Position numbers and translations under genes: made by a program. Shown one piece after another: positions 7,586 to 14,005 of a DNA stretch of 17,608 nucleotides (positions within the stretch are counted from its first letter, which is position 1; every line of letters begins with the position of its first letter). Origin of the DNA: a bacterium (GTDB taxonomy: Bacteria; Coprothermobacterota; Coprothermobacteria; Coprothermobacterales; JAADFF01); assembly GCA_027063755.1 (NCBI GenBank), contig JAMORD010000199.1:1-17608 (forward strand), in the 5' to 3' direction. The notes under the pieces were generated by a model. That model saw only the letters and a program-made list of their open reading frames with translations. It was not told where the DNA came from and did no database searches.

Positions 7586-8833
7586 TTGAACAAACAGCGT
7601 GGTTTTAGTTTTACCCAAGTTCTCATTTATGTGCTGGTATTAGCCATTGTATTTTCTTCTGGCTTCTTACTAGGGCAATATGAGACAGCCAAAAAGGTGG
7701 CCACTGGAGAGCCTACAGTTCTTGACAGAATTGTTCGTACATTTGTTGGTCCAGATTTGTCATCTGAAAATTGGGAACTTCTCAATGCTATAAAAGATAT
7801 CATAAAGAGAAACTACTATAAACCAGAAGCCGTAACAGCTACCTTGTTAAATATTGGTGCTGCACATGGAATGGTTGATGCACTGCCCGATCCTTACAGT
7901 GCATATTTTGACCCAGAGGAGTATAAAGAGTTTTTACAGTCTACTGCTGGAAATTATAGTGGAATTGGTGTGCTTGTTAAGGAAAACAAAGATAAGCAGG
8001 GTATTGTCATTGTTAGAGTGTTCCCCGGTTCTCCTGCAGAGGCGGTAGGACTAAAGTCTGGTGATGTTATTGTCAAGGTCAATGGGGAAGATATTATAGG
8101 TCTTCCCATAGAGATGGTAACGCCTAAAATTAAAGGTCCTACTGGGACTAAGGTGAAGATTACTATTCTTCGTGGTGATGATTTACTTGATTTTGAGGTT
8201 CAGAGGCAAACAATACATATTCCCGCAGTGTTGAAAGATGAGTGGCTGAATATTGGTGGACATAAGGTGGCCTATGTAGACTTTTCTACAATGTTTTTCA
8301 AAGGTAGTTCTGAAGAGGTTGCCAAGGTTTTAAAGCGGTATCAAGATGCCGGTGCTGAAGCCATTATTTTGGATATAAGAAGTAATCCGGGGGGATTGGT
8401 TCCAGAGGTTGTCAACCTCCTTGGTTATTTTGTTCCTGGTAAGCATGTTTTAACTATTCAAGGGAGAGTAGAGAAGGAAGAACATAATGCCAAAAAGCAT
8501 GAATGGGTTGTATCTGTGCCTGTAGTGCTTCTTATTAATGGTTATAGTGCCTCTGCATCGGAAATATTTGCTGCAAACTTAAAGTATTACAAGAAGGCTA
8601 CTTTGGTTGGTACCAGAACATATGGTAAAGGAACGGTGCAGGAAATTGAGCCCCTTGGTGATGCAGGAGCTGTGAAGTTGACTATTGCCGAGTATATCAC
8701 TGCCGGTGGTTACCATGTGGAGGGTAAAGGTGTAGAGCCTGATATCAAGGTGGATATGAAAACGGCTAGTACTGCAACAGATATTATATTGAAAGCAGCA
8801 GAAGATTATCTCCGGGAGAAACTGGGTAAATAA
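7586..8833 (+). CDS. ctpA: Carboxy-terminal processing protease, S41 family (CtpA)
   Basis: S41 proteases cleave secreted or membrane proteins near their C-termini outside the cytoplasmic membrane. The 415-residue protein has an N-terminal signal anchor (about residues 10-30). An N-terminal helical part includes MVDALPDPYSAYFDPEEY, and a PDZ domain follows at about 125-205 (VFPGSPAEAVGLKSGDVIVKV). The S41 catalytic core has the Ser-Lys dyad Ser323 (in SASASEIFAANL) and Lys348 (in TYGKGTVQ), 25 residues apart as in E. coli Prc. The TTG at 7586 is chosen because GGGAGG (7572-7577) lies eight bases upstream; the in-frame GTG at 7577 is inside that site. It closes the plus-strand block, and its stop lies within a hairpin. 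Confidence 0.93.
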   Translation: MNKQRGFSFTQVLIYVLVLAIVFSSGFLLGQYETAKKVATGEPTVLDRIVRTFVGPDLSSENWELLNAIKDIIKRNYYKPEAVTATLLNIGAAHGMVDALPDPYSAYFDPEEYKEFLQSTAGNYSGIGVLVKENKDKQGIVIVRVFPGSPAEAVGLKSGDVIVKVNGEDIIGLPIEMVTPKIKGPTGTKVKITILRGDDLLDFEVQRQTIHIPAVLKDEWLNIGGHKVAYVDFSTMFFKGSSEEVAKVLKRYQDAGAEAIILDIRSNPGGLVPEVVNLLGYFVPGKHVLTIQGRVEKEEHNAKKHEWVVSVPVVLLINGYSASASEIFAANLKYYKKATLVGTRTYGKGTVQEIEPLGDAGAVKLTIAEYITAGGYHVEGKGVEPDIKVDMKTASTATDIILKAAEDYLREKLGK

Positions 8834-8850
8834 TCCCAGTTTCCCCCTTT
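8814..8850. terminator. Hairpin between convergent ctpA and rqcH, covering the ctpA stop
   Basis: GGGAGAAACTGGG (8814-8826) pairs with CCCAGTTTCCCCC (8835-8847) at 12 of 13 positions, the exception being one A-C mismatch, around an eight-base loop. The loop contains most of the ctpA stop codon (8831-8833). On the plus strand a short TTT follows; on the minus strand there is no clear T-run. It is probably the shared terminator of the two convergent genes, stronger for the ctpA side. Confidence 0.65.
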
Positions 8851-10319
8851 CAAAGTAGTCTTTTCATTTCCATCTCTTCAGGTGATTCGGGGACTACGAT
8901 AATAGATTTCTCTCCTCTGTATATAGCCAGCCCTATTTCACCCTTTACAGGTTTAATATTCTTACGCTCTGTATATATGACCTCTACTTTAGATGAGTCT
9001 CTCATCTTAGAAAAATGAGAGGCCAGCTTTGCCGCCGTTATAATAGCGTATTCTGTTATTTCACCATCTTTAGGCTTCAATATGACATGACTGCCGGGAA
9101 AATCTTTAACATGAAACCATAGATGTTTCTTAGATGCAAGATGAAACGATACGATATGATTGCCTATCTGATTTTTTCCAACAAGGTATATATTGCCATA
9201 TTCATCTTCAAATTTCATATATGGTTTACCTACTTGTTGTATTGATTCTTCGCTTTGGTCTGTTTTCAGTTCTAATTCTTCTATTTGTCGTTTTACCTCT
9301 TCAATGCGCCTGACAACATTCTCTCTTTTTTTCTTGAAATGTTTGTATTTCTTGTAGTAGTGGGTGGCTATCTCTTTCGGGTCTTGGCCGGGTTTTATAG
9401 GGACAGTAATCTCGTGTCCTGTTTCCCAATCTGTAAATGTAAAGGTCTCTTCGTAGATAGGATGGTGAAGGTATGTCAATATCCCGTCTCCATATTTCTT
9501 GTATTTTTCAAAGTCTTCTGTAGAATTTAGTTCTTGCTCAAGCTTGTGTAGGAGCTTGGTAAGTCTTTTTCTTTCTCTCTTAAGTTTTTTTTCTCTTTCA
9601 CGGTAAGTGGCTTTTTGGTGCTCTATTTCTAATGTTGTTATGTAGTGTTCGTAAAATAGCCCAACAACATTTAGATTGGAAGGTTCTACCACATGAAGAT
9701 ATCCATTCAGTTCCTTGGTGTTGCCACCACTATTTATGCTTTGCCATAGGTTATAGATTTCACCGAGTGAGAGATAGTTTCGTCTCTCTTTGGCTATGCC
9801 TCTTAATATAAAAGAATGCTTTTCTTCAATTTGGGGTACGTCTTCTACGCTATATGTGCCTTGTATAGGAGGTGGGGTATATATACTTCCTCTCCACAAC
9901 ATTCGTCCATATCGTTTGTCTTCTACCTCCCTGTGGACATATAATATTCTCTCATCTCTGTTGGTTAATATGAGATTGGTTTTATTCCTCTGCATTTCTA
10001 CATAGAGATATTTTTGTTGAGAGGGCAGGTATTTGTGGGTTAGCGTTATTTTCAAGACCACATCTAAGTTGATAAGTTCAAATCCAGATATGTACATATC
10101 TTTTAAGTGGTCTGACAAATTGTGACGAGGACAGTTTCTATCGCTATCGGCAATGTCAATGTACGGATATTTAGGATGAACTGAGATCCACAAACTGATA
10201 TTTTTTAGGGCAAATATATAGCTATGCAGGTCTTTGCAGATGAAAACACCAGTGACTTGTCTTTTATCGTATTTACCATTTATTGATGATAACCATGCTT
10301 TTATGTCTATAATATCCAT
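8850..10319 (-). CDS. rqcH: RqcH/NFACT family protein (ribosome quality control; formerly fibronectin-binding-like), divergent
   Basis: RqcH binds split 50S subunits carrying stuck peptidyl-tRNA and adds alanine tails that mark the nascent chain for degradation. The 489-residue protein follows the NFACT plan. It has an N-terminal domain with YLYVEMQRNKTNLIL and RGSIYTPPPIQGTYS, a HhH and coiled-coil middle part with DPKEIATHYYKKYKHFKKK (the usual P..NA..YFKKY.K block), and a C-terminal NFACT-R domain (about 369-476, GNIYLVGKN, WFHVKDFPGSHVIL, SKVEVIYTERKNIKPVKG). It is shorter than the roughly 570 residues of B. subtilis RqcH. The Asp-Arg pair expected in NFACT-N and the NNxQND block of NFACT-R are not recognisable. 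ATG 10319 is the only Met start that fits. No Shine-Dalgarno site precedes it, and an extended -10 box lies seven bases upstream. Confidence 0.82.
   Translation of the reverse strand: MDIIDIKAWLSSINGKYDKRQVTGVFICKDLHSYIFALKNISLWISVHPKYPYIDIADSDRNCPRHNLSDHLKDMYISGFELINLDVVLKITLTHKYLPSQQKYLYVEMQRNKTNLILTNRDERILYVHREVEDKRYGRMLWRGSIYTPPPIQGTYSVEDVPQIEEKHSFILRGIAKERRNYLSLGEIYNLWQSINSGGNTKELNGYLHVVEPSNLNVVGLFYEHYITTLEIEHQKATYREREKKLKRERKRLTKLLHKLEQELNSTEDFEKYKKYGDGILTYLHHPIYEETFTFTDWETGHEITVPIKPGQDPKEIATHYYKKYKHFKKKRENVVRRIEEVKRQIEELELKTDQSEESIQQVGKPYMKFEDEYGNIYLVGKNQIGNHIVSFHLASKKHLWFHVKDFPGSHVILKPKDGEITEYAIITAAKLASHFSKMRDSSKVEVIYTERKNIKPVKGEIGLAIYRGEKSIIVVPESPEEMEMKRLL
10283..10313 (+). promoter_or_regulatory. 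Candidate promoter for the small gene at 10349
   Basis: TTGATG (10283-10288) and a perfect TATAAT (10308-10313) are 19 bases apart, inside the 5' end of the opposing rqcH. A start near 10320 would leave a leader of about 29 bases carrying the ribosome binding site. The spacing is longer than ideal. Confidence 0.45.
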
Positions 10320-10326
10320 AGTCTGT

Positions 10327-10335
10327 ATTATAACA
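10327..10335 (-). promoter_or_regulatory. Extended -10 promoter of rqcH, implying a leaderless mRNA
   Basis: On the minus strand the sequence TGTTATAAT fits an extended -10 element (TGnTATAAT). Seven bases separate it from the ATG of rqcH, so transcription would start at or within a base or two of the start codon. No convincing -35 is seen 17 bases upstream, as is usual for extended -10 promoters. Confidence 0.55.
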
Positions 10336-10348
10336 GGTGGTGATGGTT

Positions 10349-10621
10349 GTGCATCATGAGGTTGTTGCAAAGATAAAGAAAGGACAGGGTATAGAAGGAT
10401 ATTTGCTGGAAGATAGCAAGGTTGTTATGCGTTGGAATATATCTGCAAAGAAAACGACTCCCGTTAGGGAGATTTTTAGGGCTATTGAACTGGCTGAGGC
10501 AGGAGATTATATACTTGTTGAAGTCAAAATGGAGCAATCTCTATATGATGCCGTGCCTGATGTAGACAAAGCTTTAGACACATATGGGGTTGAGATTAAT
10601 CCTCTTTCCGAGGATGTTTGA
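10349..10621 (+). CDS. Small uncharacterised protein beside rqcH
   Basis: I do not recognise this 90-residue protein. It starts MHHEVVAKIKKGQG and ends VEINPLSEDV. It is soluble by appearance, with no membrane segment, signal peptide or cysteines, and it alternates strand-like (KVVMRWNIS, YILVEVKM) and helix-like (PVREIFRAIELAEAG, LYDAVPDVDKALDTYG) stretches, suggesting a small alpha/beta fold. GTG 10349 is chosen because AGGTGGTGAT (10335-10344) matches the full anti-Shine-Dalgarno complement at nine of ten bases with good spacing. GTG 10337, GTG 10340 and ATG 10343 lie inside that site. The frame is open and codon use matches its neighbours. It is divergent from rqcH with only 29 bp between starts, and its end overlaps the next minus-strand gene by 26 bp. 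It is not the S4-domain protein RqcP. Confidence 0.7.
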   Translation: MHHEVVAKIKKGQGIEGYLLEDSKVVMRWNISAKKTTPVREIFRAIELAEAGDYILVEVKMEQSLYDAVPDVDKALDTYGVEINPLSEDV

Positions 10622-11111
10622 ATTTGTGTAGCACGGCATACCATGCTGTAGATTCTTTAGGTGGTGGTGTAAGGTATTTGTCAAGCCATTTGGGTATGGG
10701 AAGCATACATAACAAGCCTGCCAACGCTCCATTAATAATACTGACCGTTAGATGATAGGTGATAGCGTACATAATACCGAATGTGAAAGATCCGAAACCT
10801 AAAGCATATAGTAATCGTGGCACGATGCCGATTTTCCCGCCTTCATATCGTGTGCGCATAGCGTATATATATACAATGCTAAGTAGAATGCTGCCCCCTT
10901 CAAATATCAGATAATAAGTGTTTAAGGCCTCTCTTCTCTGTATGATGTCCCATAATGCCATAAGTCCTATAACGGCATATAAAATGGATAACACAAGCAT
11001 GTAATATGGTGGTTTTTTATCGCCTATTAGGTGATTAGGTATATGCCACCCCAGAAACAGCAAAAGATATGTTGCTATAACTAATCCTATTATACTGAGT
11101 ATTGTCCACAC
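10596..11111 (-). CDS. Small multi-pass membrane protein of unknown function
   Basis: I do not recognise this family. The 171-residue protein begins with a hydrophobic helix (MWTILSIIGLVIATYLLLFL). It has three or four further membrane segments: around YYMLVLSILYAVIGLMALW, YYLIFEGGSILLSIVYIYAM, LLYALGFGSFTFGIMYAI and SIINGALAGLLCMLPI. The C-terminal tail is basic and proline-containing (LDKYLTPPPKES, HKFKHPRKED). GTG 11111 is chosen because a perfect AGGAGG (11121-11126 on the minus strand) lies nine bases upstream. The frame stays open to an ATG at 11180, but that start has no binding site and would overlap nadE. The gene is divergent from nadE across a spacer of about 76 bp, and its 3' end overlaps the small gene at 10349-10621. 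Confidence 0.75.
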   Translation of the reverse strand: MWTILSIIGLVIATYLLLFLGWHIPNHLIGDKKPPYYMLVLSILYAVIGLMALWDIIQRREALNTYYLIFEGGSILLSIVYIYAMRTRYEGGKIGIVPRLLYALGFGSFTFGIMYAITYHLTVSIINGALAGLLCMLPIPKWLDKYLTPPPKESTAWYAVLHKFKHPRKED

Positions 11112-11163
11112 TCTCTTTCTCCTCCTATGGTTTACAATAAAACTGGTTAGCACAGATAGCATA

Positions 11164-11192
11164 TCATAAAAAGGAGGCATGTTTGAAGTGAA
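11164..11192 (-). promoter_or_regulatory. Candidate promoter for the small membrane protein gene
   Basis: On the minus strand TTCACT (11187-11192) and TATGAT (11164-11169) are separated by 17 bases. The predicted start near 11157 leaves a 46-base leader with AGGAGG. The -35 box overlaps the first codons of nadE. I see no equally good promoter for nadE in this spacer. Confidence 0.4.
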
Positions 11193-12849
11193 AGTTGAAG
11201 TTATACAGCATAATCCTGTGATGGGCGATTTTCAGGGAAATATAGATAAAATACTGCGGCTACATCAATCTGATGCCGATATAATTGTCTTGCCAGAGCT
11301 TGCTGTATCAGGATATTACCCTGGTGATTTGTTAACCAATCCAGATTTTGTCTATAAGCTGATTCATTATCAAAATGAGCTTGTGAAGTCATTAAAAGGA
11401 GATGGTATTCTTATCTTTGGAGGCATCAAATGCGAGGGAGGACATGTGCAAAATGGGGCCTATGTTTGTATAGATGAAGATTGCCATTTTGTACCCAAGC
11501 TAAGTCTTCCCACATATGGTCCATTTGATGAAAAGAGACATTTTACTGTTATAGAACCATATTATGGTGTTTTCAAGGTAGATGATATGACATTTGCCGT
11601 TGGCGTATGTGAAGATATGTGGACTATGCCTGAAGAGATATTTAATCGCACGGCGGTGTCTATGTATATCTTTGTCAATGCTTCTCCATTTGAAACAGGT
11701 AAGTTTTCCAGAAGGTTGGATTTTGCCCGTGTGTGGGCTTCAAAGGGTAGTTATGTTGTGTATGCCAACCTTGTTGGAGGTCAAGATGGCATCATCTTTG
11801 ACGGTGCATCATTTGTATTGGATCCCAGTGGAAATGTACAAATGCTTCTGAAGGCGTTTGAAGAAGATAGTGAGGTGTTTTCTCCATATTTGCCTGTTGT
11901 TAAAGTAAAACCTTATGATGGGCTGTCCTATATTCCACCTATAGAAATTGATATAGATGTTTCCAATGATTTTGTGGCCGATGCCAAGATAGAAGAATAC
12001 CCCTCTTATCCAGAGGATATGTATAAGGCTATTGTGCTTGGTATTAGAGATTATGTGAAAAAGAGCGGATTTCAGAAGGTTATTGTATCTGTTTCAGGAG
12101 GTATAGATTCTGCTGTAGGCCTTGTGCTGGCTGCAGATGCGGTGGGAAAAGATAATGTTATAGCCTTGACAATGCCTTCCCATATCACATCATCGGAGAC
12201 GCTAAATGATGCCCATAAGCTTGCGAAGAATCTTGGCGTGAAAATATACGAGATTCCCATTAAAGATATATACACAGTTATGAGAGATGTTATCTTGTCC
12301 TCTACAGATGTATCAGACAACTTTGATGTGGCCGATGAAAATCTTCAATCACGTATTAGAGGTATGATTACGATGTATTTGTCTAACAAGCTGGGAGCAC
12401 TGGCGCTATCTATGGGTAATAAGAGCGAGATAGCGGTGGGATACAATACCCTTTATGGGGATACAGCAGGTGCGTATTCTCCACTTGGTGATGCATATAA
12501 GACTGATGTCTATGCCCTTGCCGAATATATTAACAGAGAAAAGGAGATTATTCCACGGTCAATTATTGAGAGAAAGCCATCTGCTGAGCTGAGGGAAGGT
12601 CAGTATGACGAGGAATCCTTGCCTCCTTATACACGGCTTGATGAATTTCTCAAAGATTACATTGATAGACGCATGCCCATTACATACCTTATTGATACAT
12701 ATGGAAGAGATTTCACCCTTGAGCTTGTGAAGAAGATAGAAAGGGTGGAGTACAAACGTAAACAGTTGCCACCTGCTCCTAAACTTCAAAAGATGTCTTT
12801 TTATACAGATAGAAGATATCCCATTATGAAGAAGAGCTGGTGGGATTAG
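11188..12849 (+). CDS. nadE: Glutamine-dependent NAD(+) synthetase
   Basis: NadE amidates deamido-NAD to NAD in the last step of NAD synthesis, using ATP and ammonia from glutamine. Numbered from GTG 11188 (553 residues), the N-terminal nitrilase-type glutaminase domain (about 1-270) has its Glu-Lys-Cys triad: Glu37 (VLPELAVSGYYPGD), Lys104 (PKLSLPTYGPFDEKRHF) and Cys141 (GVCEDMW). The C-terminal synthetase domain has the PP-loop SGGIDS (303-308), MGNKSEIAVGYNTLYGD and the closing KRKQLPPAPK...RRYPI block. GTG 11188 gives the usual MKVEVIQHNPVMGDF start, with AAGGAGG (11171-11177) ten bases upstream. ATG 11179 is only one base from that site but cannot be ruled out. The gene is convergent with a nicotinamidase-like gene, and their stop codons overlap. 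Confidence 0.95.
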   Translation: MKVEVIQHNPVMGDFQGNIDKILRLHQSDADIIVLPELAVSGYYPGDLLTNPDFVYKLIHYQNELVKSLKGDGILIFGGIKCEGGHVQNGAYVCIDEDCHFVPKLSLPTYGPFDEKRHFTVIEPYYGVFKVDDMTFAVGVCEDMWTMPEEIFNRTAVSMYIFVNASPFETGKFSRRLDFARVWASKGSYVVYANLVGGQDGIIFDGASFVLDPSGNVQMLLKAFEEDSEVFSPYLPVVKVKPYDGLSYIPPIEIDIDVSNDFVADAKIEEYPSYPEDMYKAIVLGIRDYVKKSGFQKVIVSVSGGIDSAVGLVLAADAVGKDNVIALTMPSHITSSETLNDAHKLAKNLGVKIYEIPIKDIYTVMRDVILSSTDVSDNFDVADENLQSRIRGMITMYLSNKLGALALSMGNKSEIAVGYNTLYGDTAGAYSPLGDAYKTDVYALAEYINREKEIIPRSIIERKPSAELREGQYDEESLPPYTRLDEFLKDYIDRRMPITYLIDTYGRDFTLELVKKIERVEYKRKQLPPAPKLQKMSFYTDRRYPIMKKSWWD

Positions 12850-12863
12850 CCTACCAGCTCTTC
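12831..12863. terminator. Bidirectional hairpin over both stop codons of nadE and the cysteine hydrolase gene
   Basis: GAAGAGCTGGTGGG (12831-12844) pairs with CCTACCAGCTCTTC (12850-12863) over 14 positions with one G-U pair, leaving a five-base loop ATTAG. The loop and its edges hold the TAG of nadE (12847-12849) and the TAA of the opposing gene (12846-12848). TGTTTTG follows on the plus strand. The T-run is weak, but the position and strength fit a shared terminator for the convergent pair. Confidence 0.7.
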
Positions 12864-13373
12864 TGTTTTGGCGATATGGGCACCATATATGTTTTTCATA
12901 TACTGAAGTGCCTGTTCATGTGTTTGTGGGTCAATAGAGGCTGTCCCATCCGAAACAACGGTAACACTAAAGCCTCTAAAAAACGCATCTGCCGCTGTAT
13001 GCTGGACACATATGTTTGTACTGACACCGGTGAGTATTACTTCTCTAACTTCCAGCTCTTTAAGCATGCTCTCAAGATGTGTTCTATAAAATCCAGAATA
13101 TGTATGTTTGGGAATAACAATATCACCTCTATCGGGAGCCAGCTCTGGTATGATTTCGCTACCTTCTTCACCTTCCATGGCATGTGGTCCCCACACTTTG
13201 AGTTCAATGTCCTCTTCTGTGTGGCTGTCTTTTAGGTAAATAACTGGAATTTTCTTTTCGTGGGCCCACTCTATAAGTTTTTTTATATTGGGAACAATGG
13301 CCTTTGCACCATCACTTCCAAATTTTCCATCTACAAAGTCGTGTATCATGTCTACCACAATTAATGCCTTCAC
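12846..13373 (-). CDS. Isochorismatase-superfamily cysteine hydrolase, nicotinamidase-like
   Basis: The 175-residue protein has the Asp-Lys-Cys catalytic triad of the superfamily: Asp8 (IVVDMIHDF), Lys89 (IPKHTYSGF) and Cys122 (TGVSTNICVQHTA), the last after a VST turn that usually carries the cis-peptide. Asp49 and His51 (KDSH), with His64 (WGPHAMEG), sit where nicotinamidases bind a metal ion. I therefore favour nicotinamide deamidation to nicotinate over ureide or isochorismate hydrolysis. Convergence with nadE fits NAD salvage, but I cannot prove the substrate. The GTG start follows a perfect AAGGAGGTGAT site, with ten bases between GGAGG and GTG. The stop overlaps that of nadE. Confidence 0.85.
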   Translation of the reverse strand: MKALIVVDMIHDFVDGKFGSDGAKAIVPNIKKLIEWAHEKKIPVIYLKDSHTEEDIELKVWGPHAMEGEEGSEIIPELAPDRGDIVIPKHTYSGFYRTHLESMLKELEVREVILTGVSTNICVQHTAADAFFRGFSVTVVSDGTASIDPQTHEQALQYMKNIYGAHIAKTEELVG

Positions 13374-13374
13374 T

Positions 13375-13404
13375 ATGACATCACCTCCTTTGATATGATA
13401 TACA
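13375..13404 (+). promoter_or_regulatory. Candidate promoter for the dcd-glmU-prs unit
   Basis: ATGACA (13375-13380) and TATACA (13399-13404) are 18 bases apart in the 57-base spacer between the divergent hydrolase and dcd genes. The start would be near 13411, leaving a short leader with the GGGGG site of dcd. TATGAT at 13394-13399 is an alternative -10. Confidence 0.35.
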
Positions 13405-13430
13405 AGTAAATTGATTTAGGGGGTGTTTTT

Positions 13431-14000
13431 GTGATACTTAGTGATAGAGAGATCTTGCAGAGACTGGCTACAGGCGATATTATTATAGATCCCGAGCCAG
13501 ATAGAGATATACAGGTAGGACCTTCTTCAGTAGATTTGAGACTAGGTAACGAGTTTATTGTGTTTAGGAGGGAGAAAAAGCCTTTTATTGATCCATTTGC
13601 CGATGATCCTACTTTGTTTACAGAGAAGGTTGTCTTGTCAGAAGATGAGCCCTTTATTATTCATCCTGGTGAGTTTGTACTTGCATCAACCGAAGAGTAT
13701 GTTAGGGTGCCGTCAGACCTTGTTGCCCGTGTGGATGGACGTTCTTCTCTTGGAAGACTGGGTATTATTATTCATGCCACAGCCGGTTTTATTGACCCGG
13801 GATTTGAAGGCACAATAACACTGGAAATTACCAATATCAATGTTATGCCGGTGGCATTATATCCAGGTATGCGAATATGTCAGATATCATTTGAAACAAT
13901 GAATAGGCCAGCTGAAAGACCATATGGTGTAAAAACAGGTAGTAAATATCAGGGCCAGAGAGGCCCCACTGTTAGTAGACTGAAGTGGGATAGGAGGTAA
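13431..14000 (+). CDS. dcd: dCTP deaminase, probably the bifunctional dCTP deaminase/dUTPase type
   Basis: Dcd converts dCTP to dUTP for thymidylate synthesis; the bifunctional form goes on to dUMP. The 189-residue protein has the family start MILSDREILQRLATGDIII, the substrate motif GRSSLGRLG (103-111), the block TAGFIDPGFEG (117-127) and the catalytic Glu132 in TLEITN. E. coli Dcd, which only deaminates, has TAHRIDPGW at the central block. The TAGFIDPGF form matches the bifunctional enzymes known from mycobacteria and methanogens, so direct dUMP production is likely but inferred. It starts at GTG with GGGGG (13419-13423) seven bases upstream. The TAA overlaps an ATG at 14000, and the gene carries the glmU binding site in its last codons. 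Confidence 0.93.
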   Translation: MILSDREILQRLATGDIIIDPEPDRDIQVGPSSVDLRLGNEFIVFRREKKPFIDPFADDPTLFTEKVVLSEDEPFIIHPGEFVLASTEEYVRVPSDLVARVDGRSSLGRLGIIIHATAGFIDPGFEGTITLEITNINVMPVALYPGMRICQISFETMNRPAERPYGVKTGSKYQGQRGPTVSRLKWDRR

Positions 14001-14005
14001 TGTCT

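Noticed and set aside
10320-10370. N-terminal extension of rqcH to TTG 10370
   Set aside because: The added residues are not NFACT-like, no binding site precedes TTG 10370, and the extension would overlap the start of the small gene and the rqcH -10 box.
10349-10621. Small gene as RqcP, the usual RqcH partner
   Set aside because: It has no S4-domain features such as the MRLDKFL start and the basic RNA-binding helix.
10633-10649. Hairpin ACGGCAT/ATGCTGT as a terminator for the small gene
   Set aside because: It has only seven pairs including one G-U, with no T-run directly after, and lies inside the opposing coding sequence.
11112-11180. N-terminal extension of the membrane protein to ATG 11180
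   Set aside because: There is no binding site upstream, it would overlap nadE, and a perfect AGGAGG precedes GTG 11111.
12840-13235. 131-codon plus-strand open frame
   Set aside because: It lies wholly antisense to the cysteine hydrolase gene, which has intact catalytic motifs and a perfect ribosome binding site. The translated frame resembles no protein and has no binding site.
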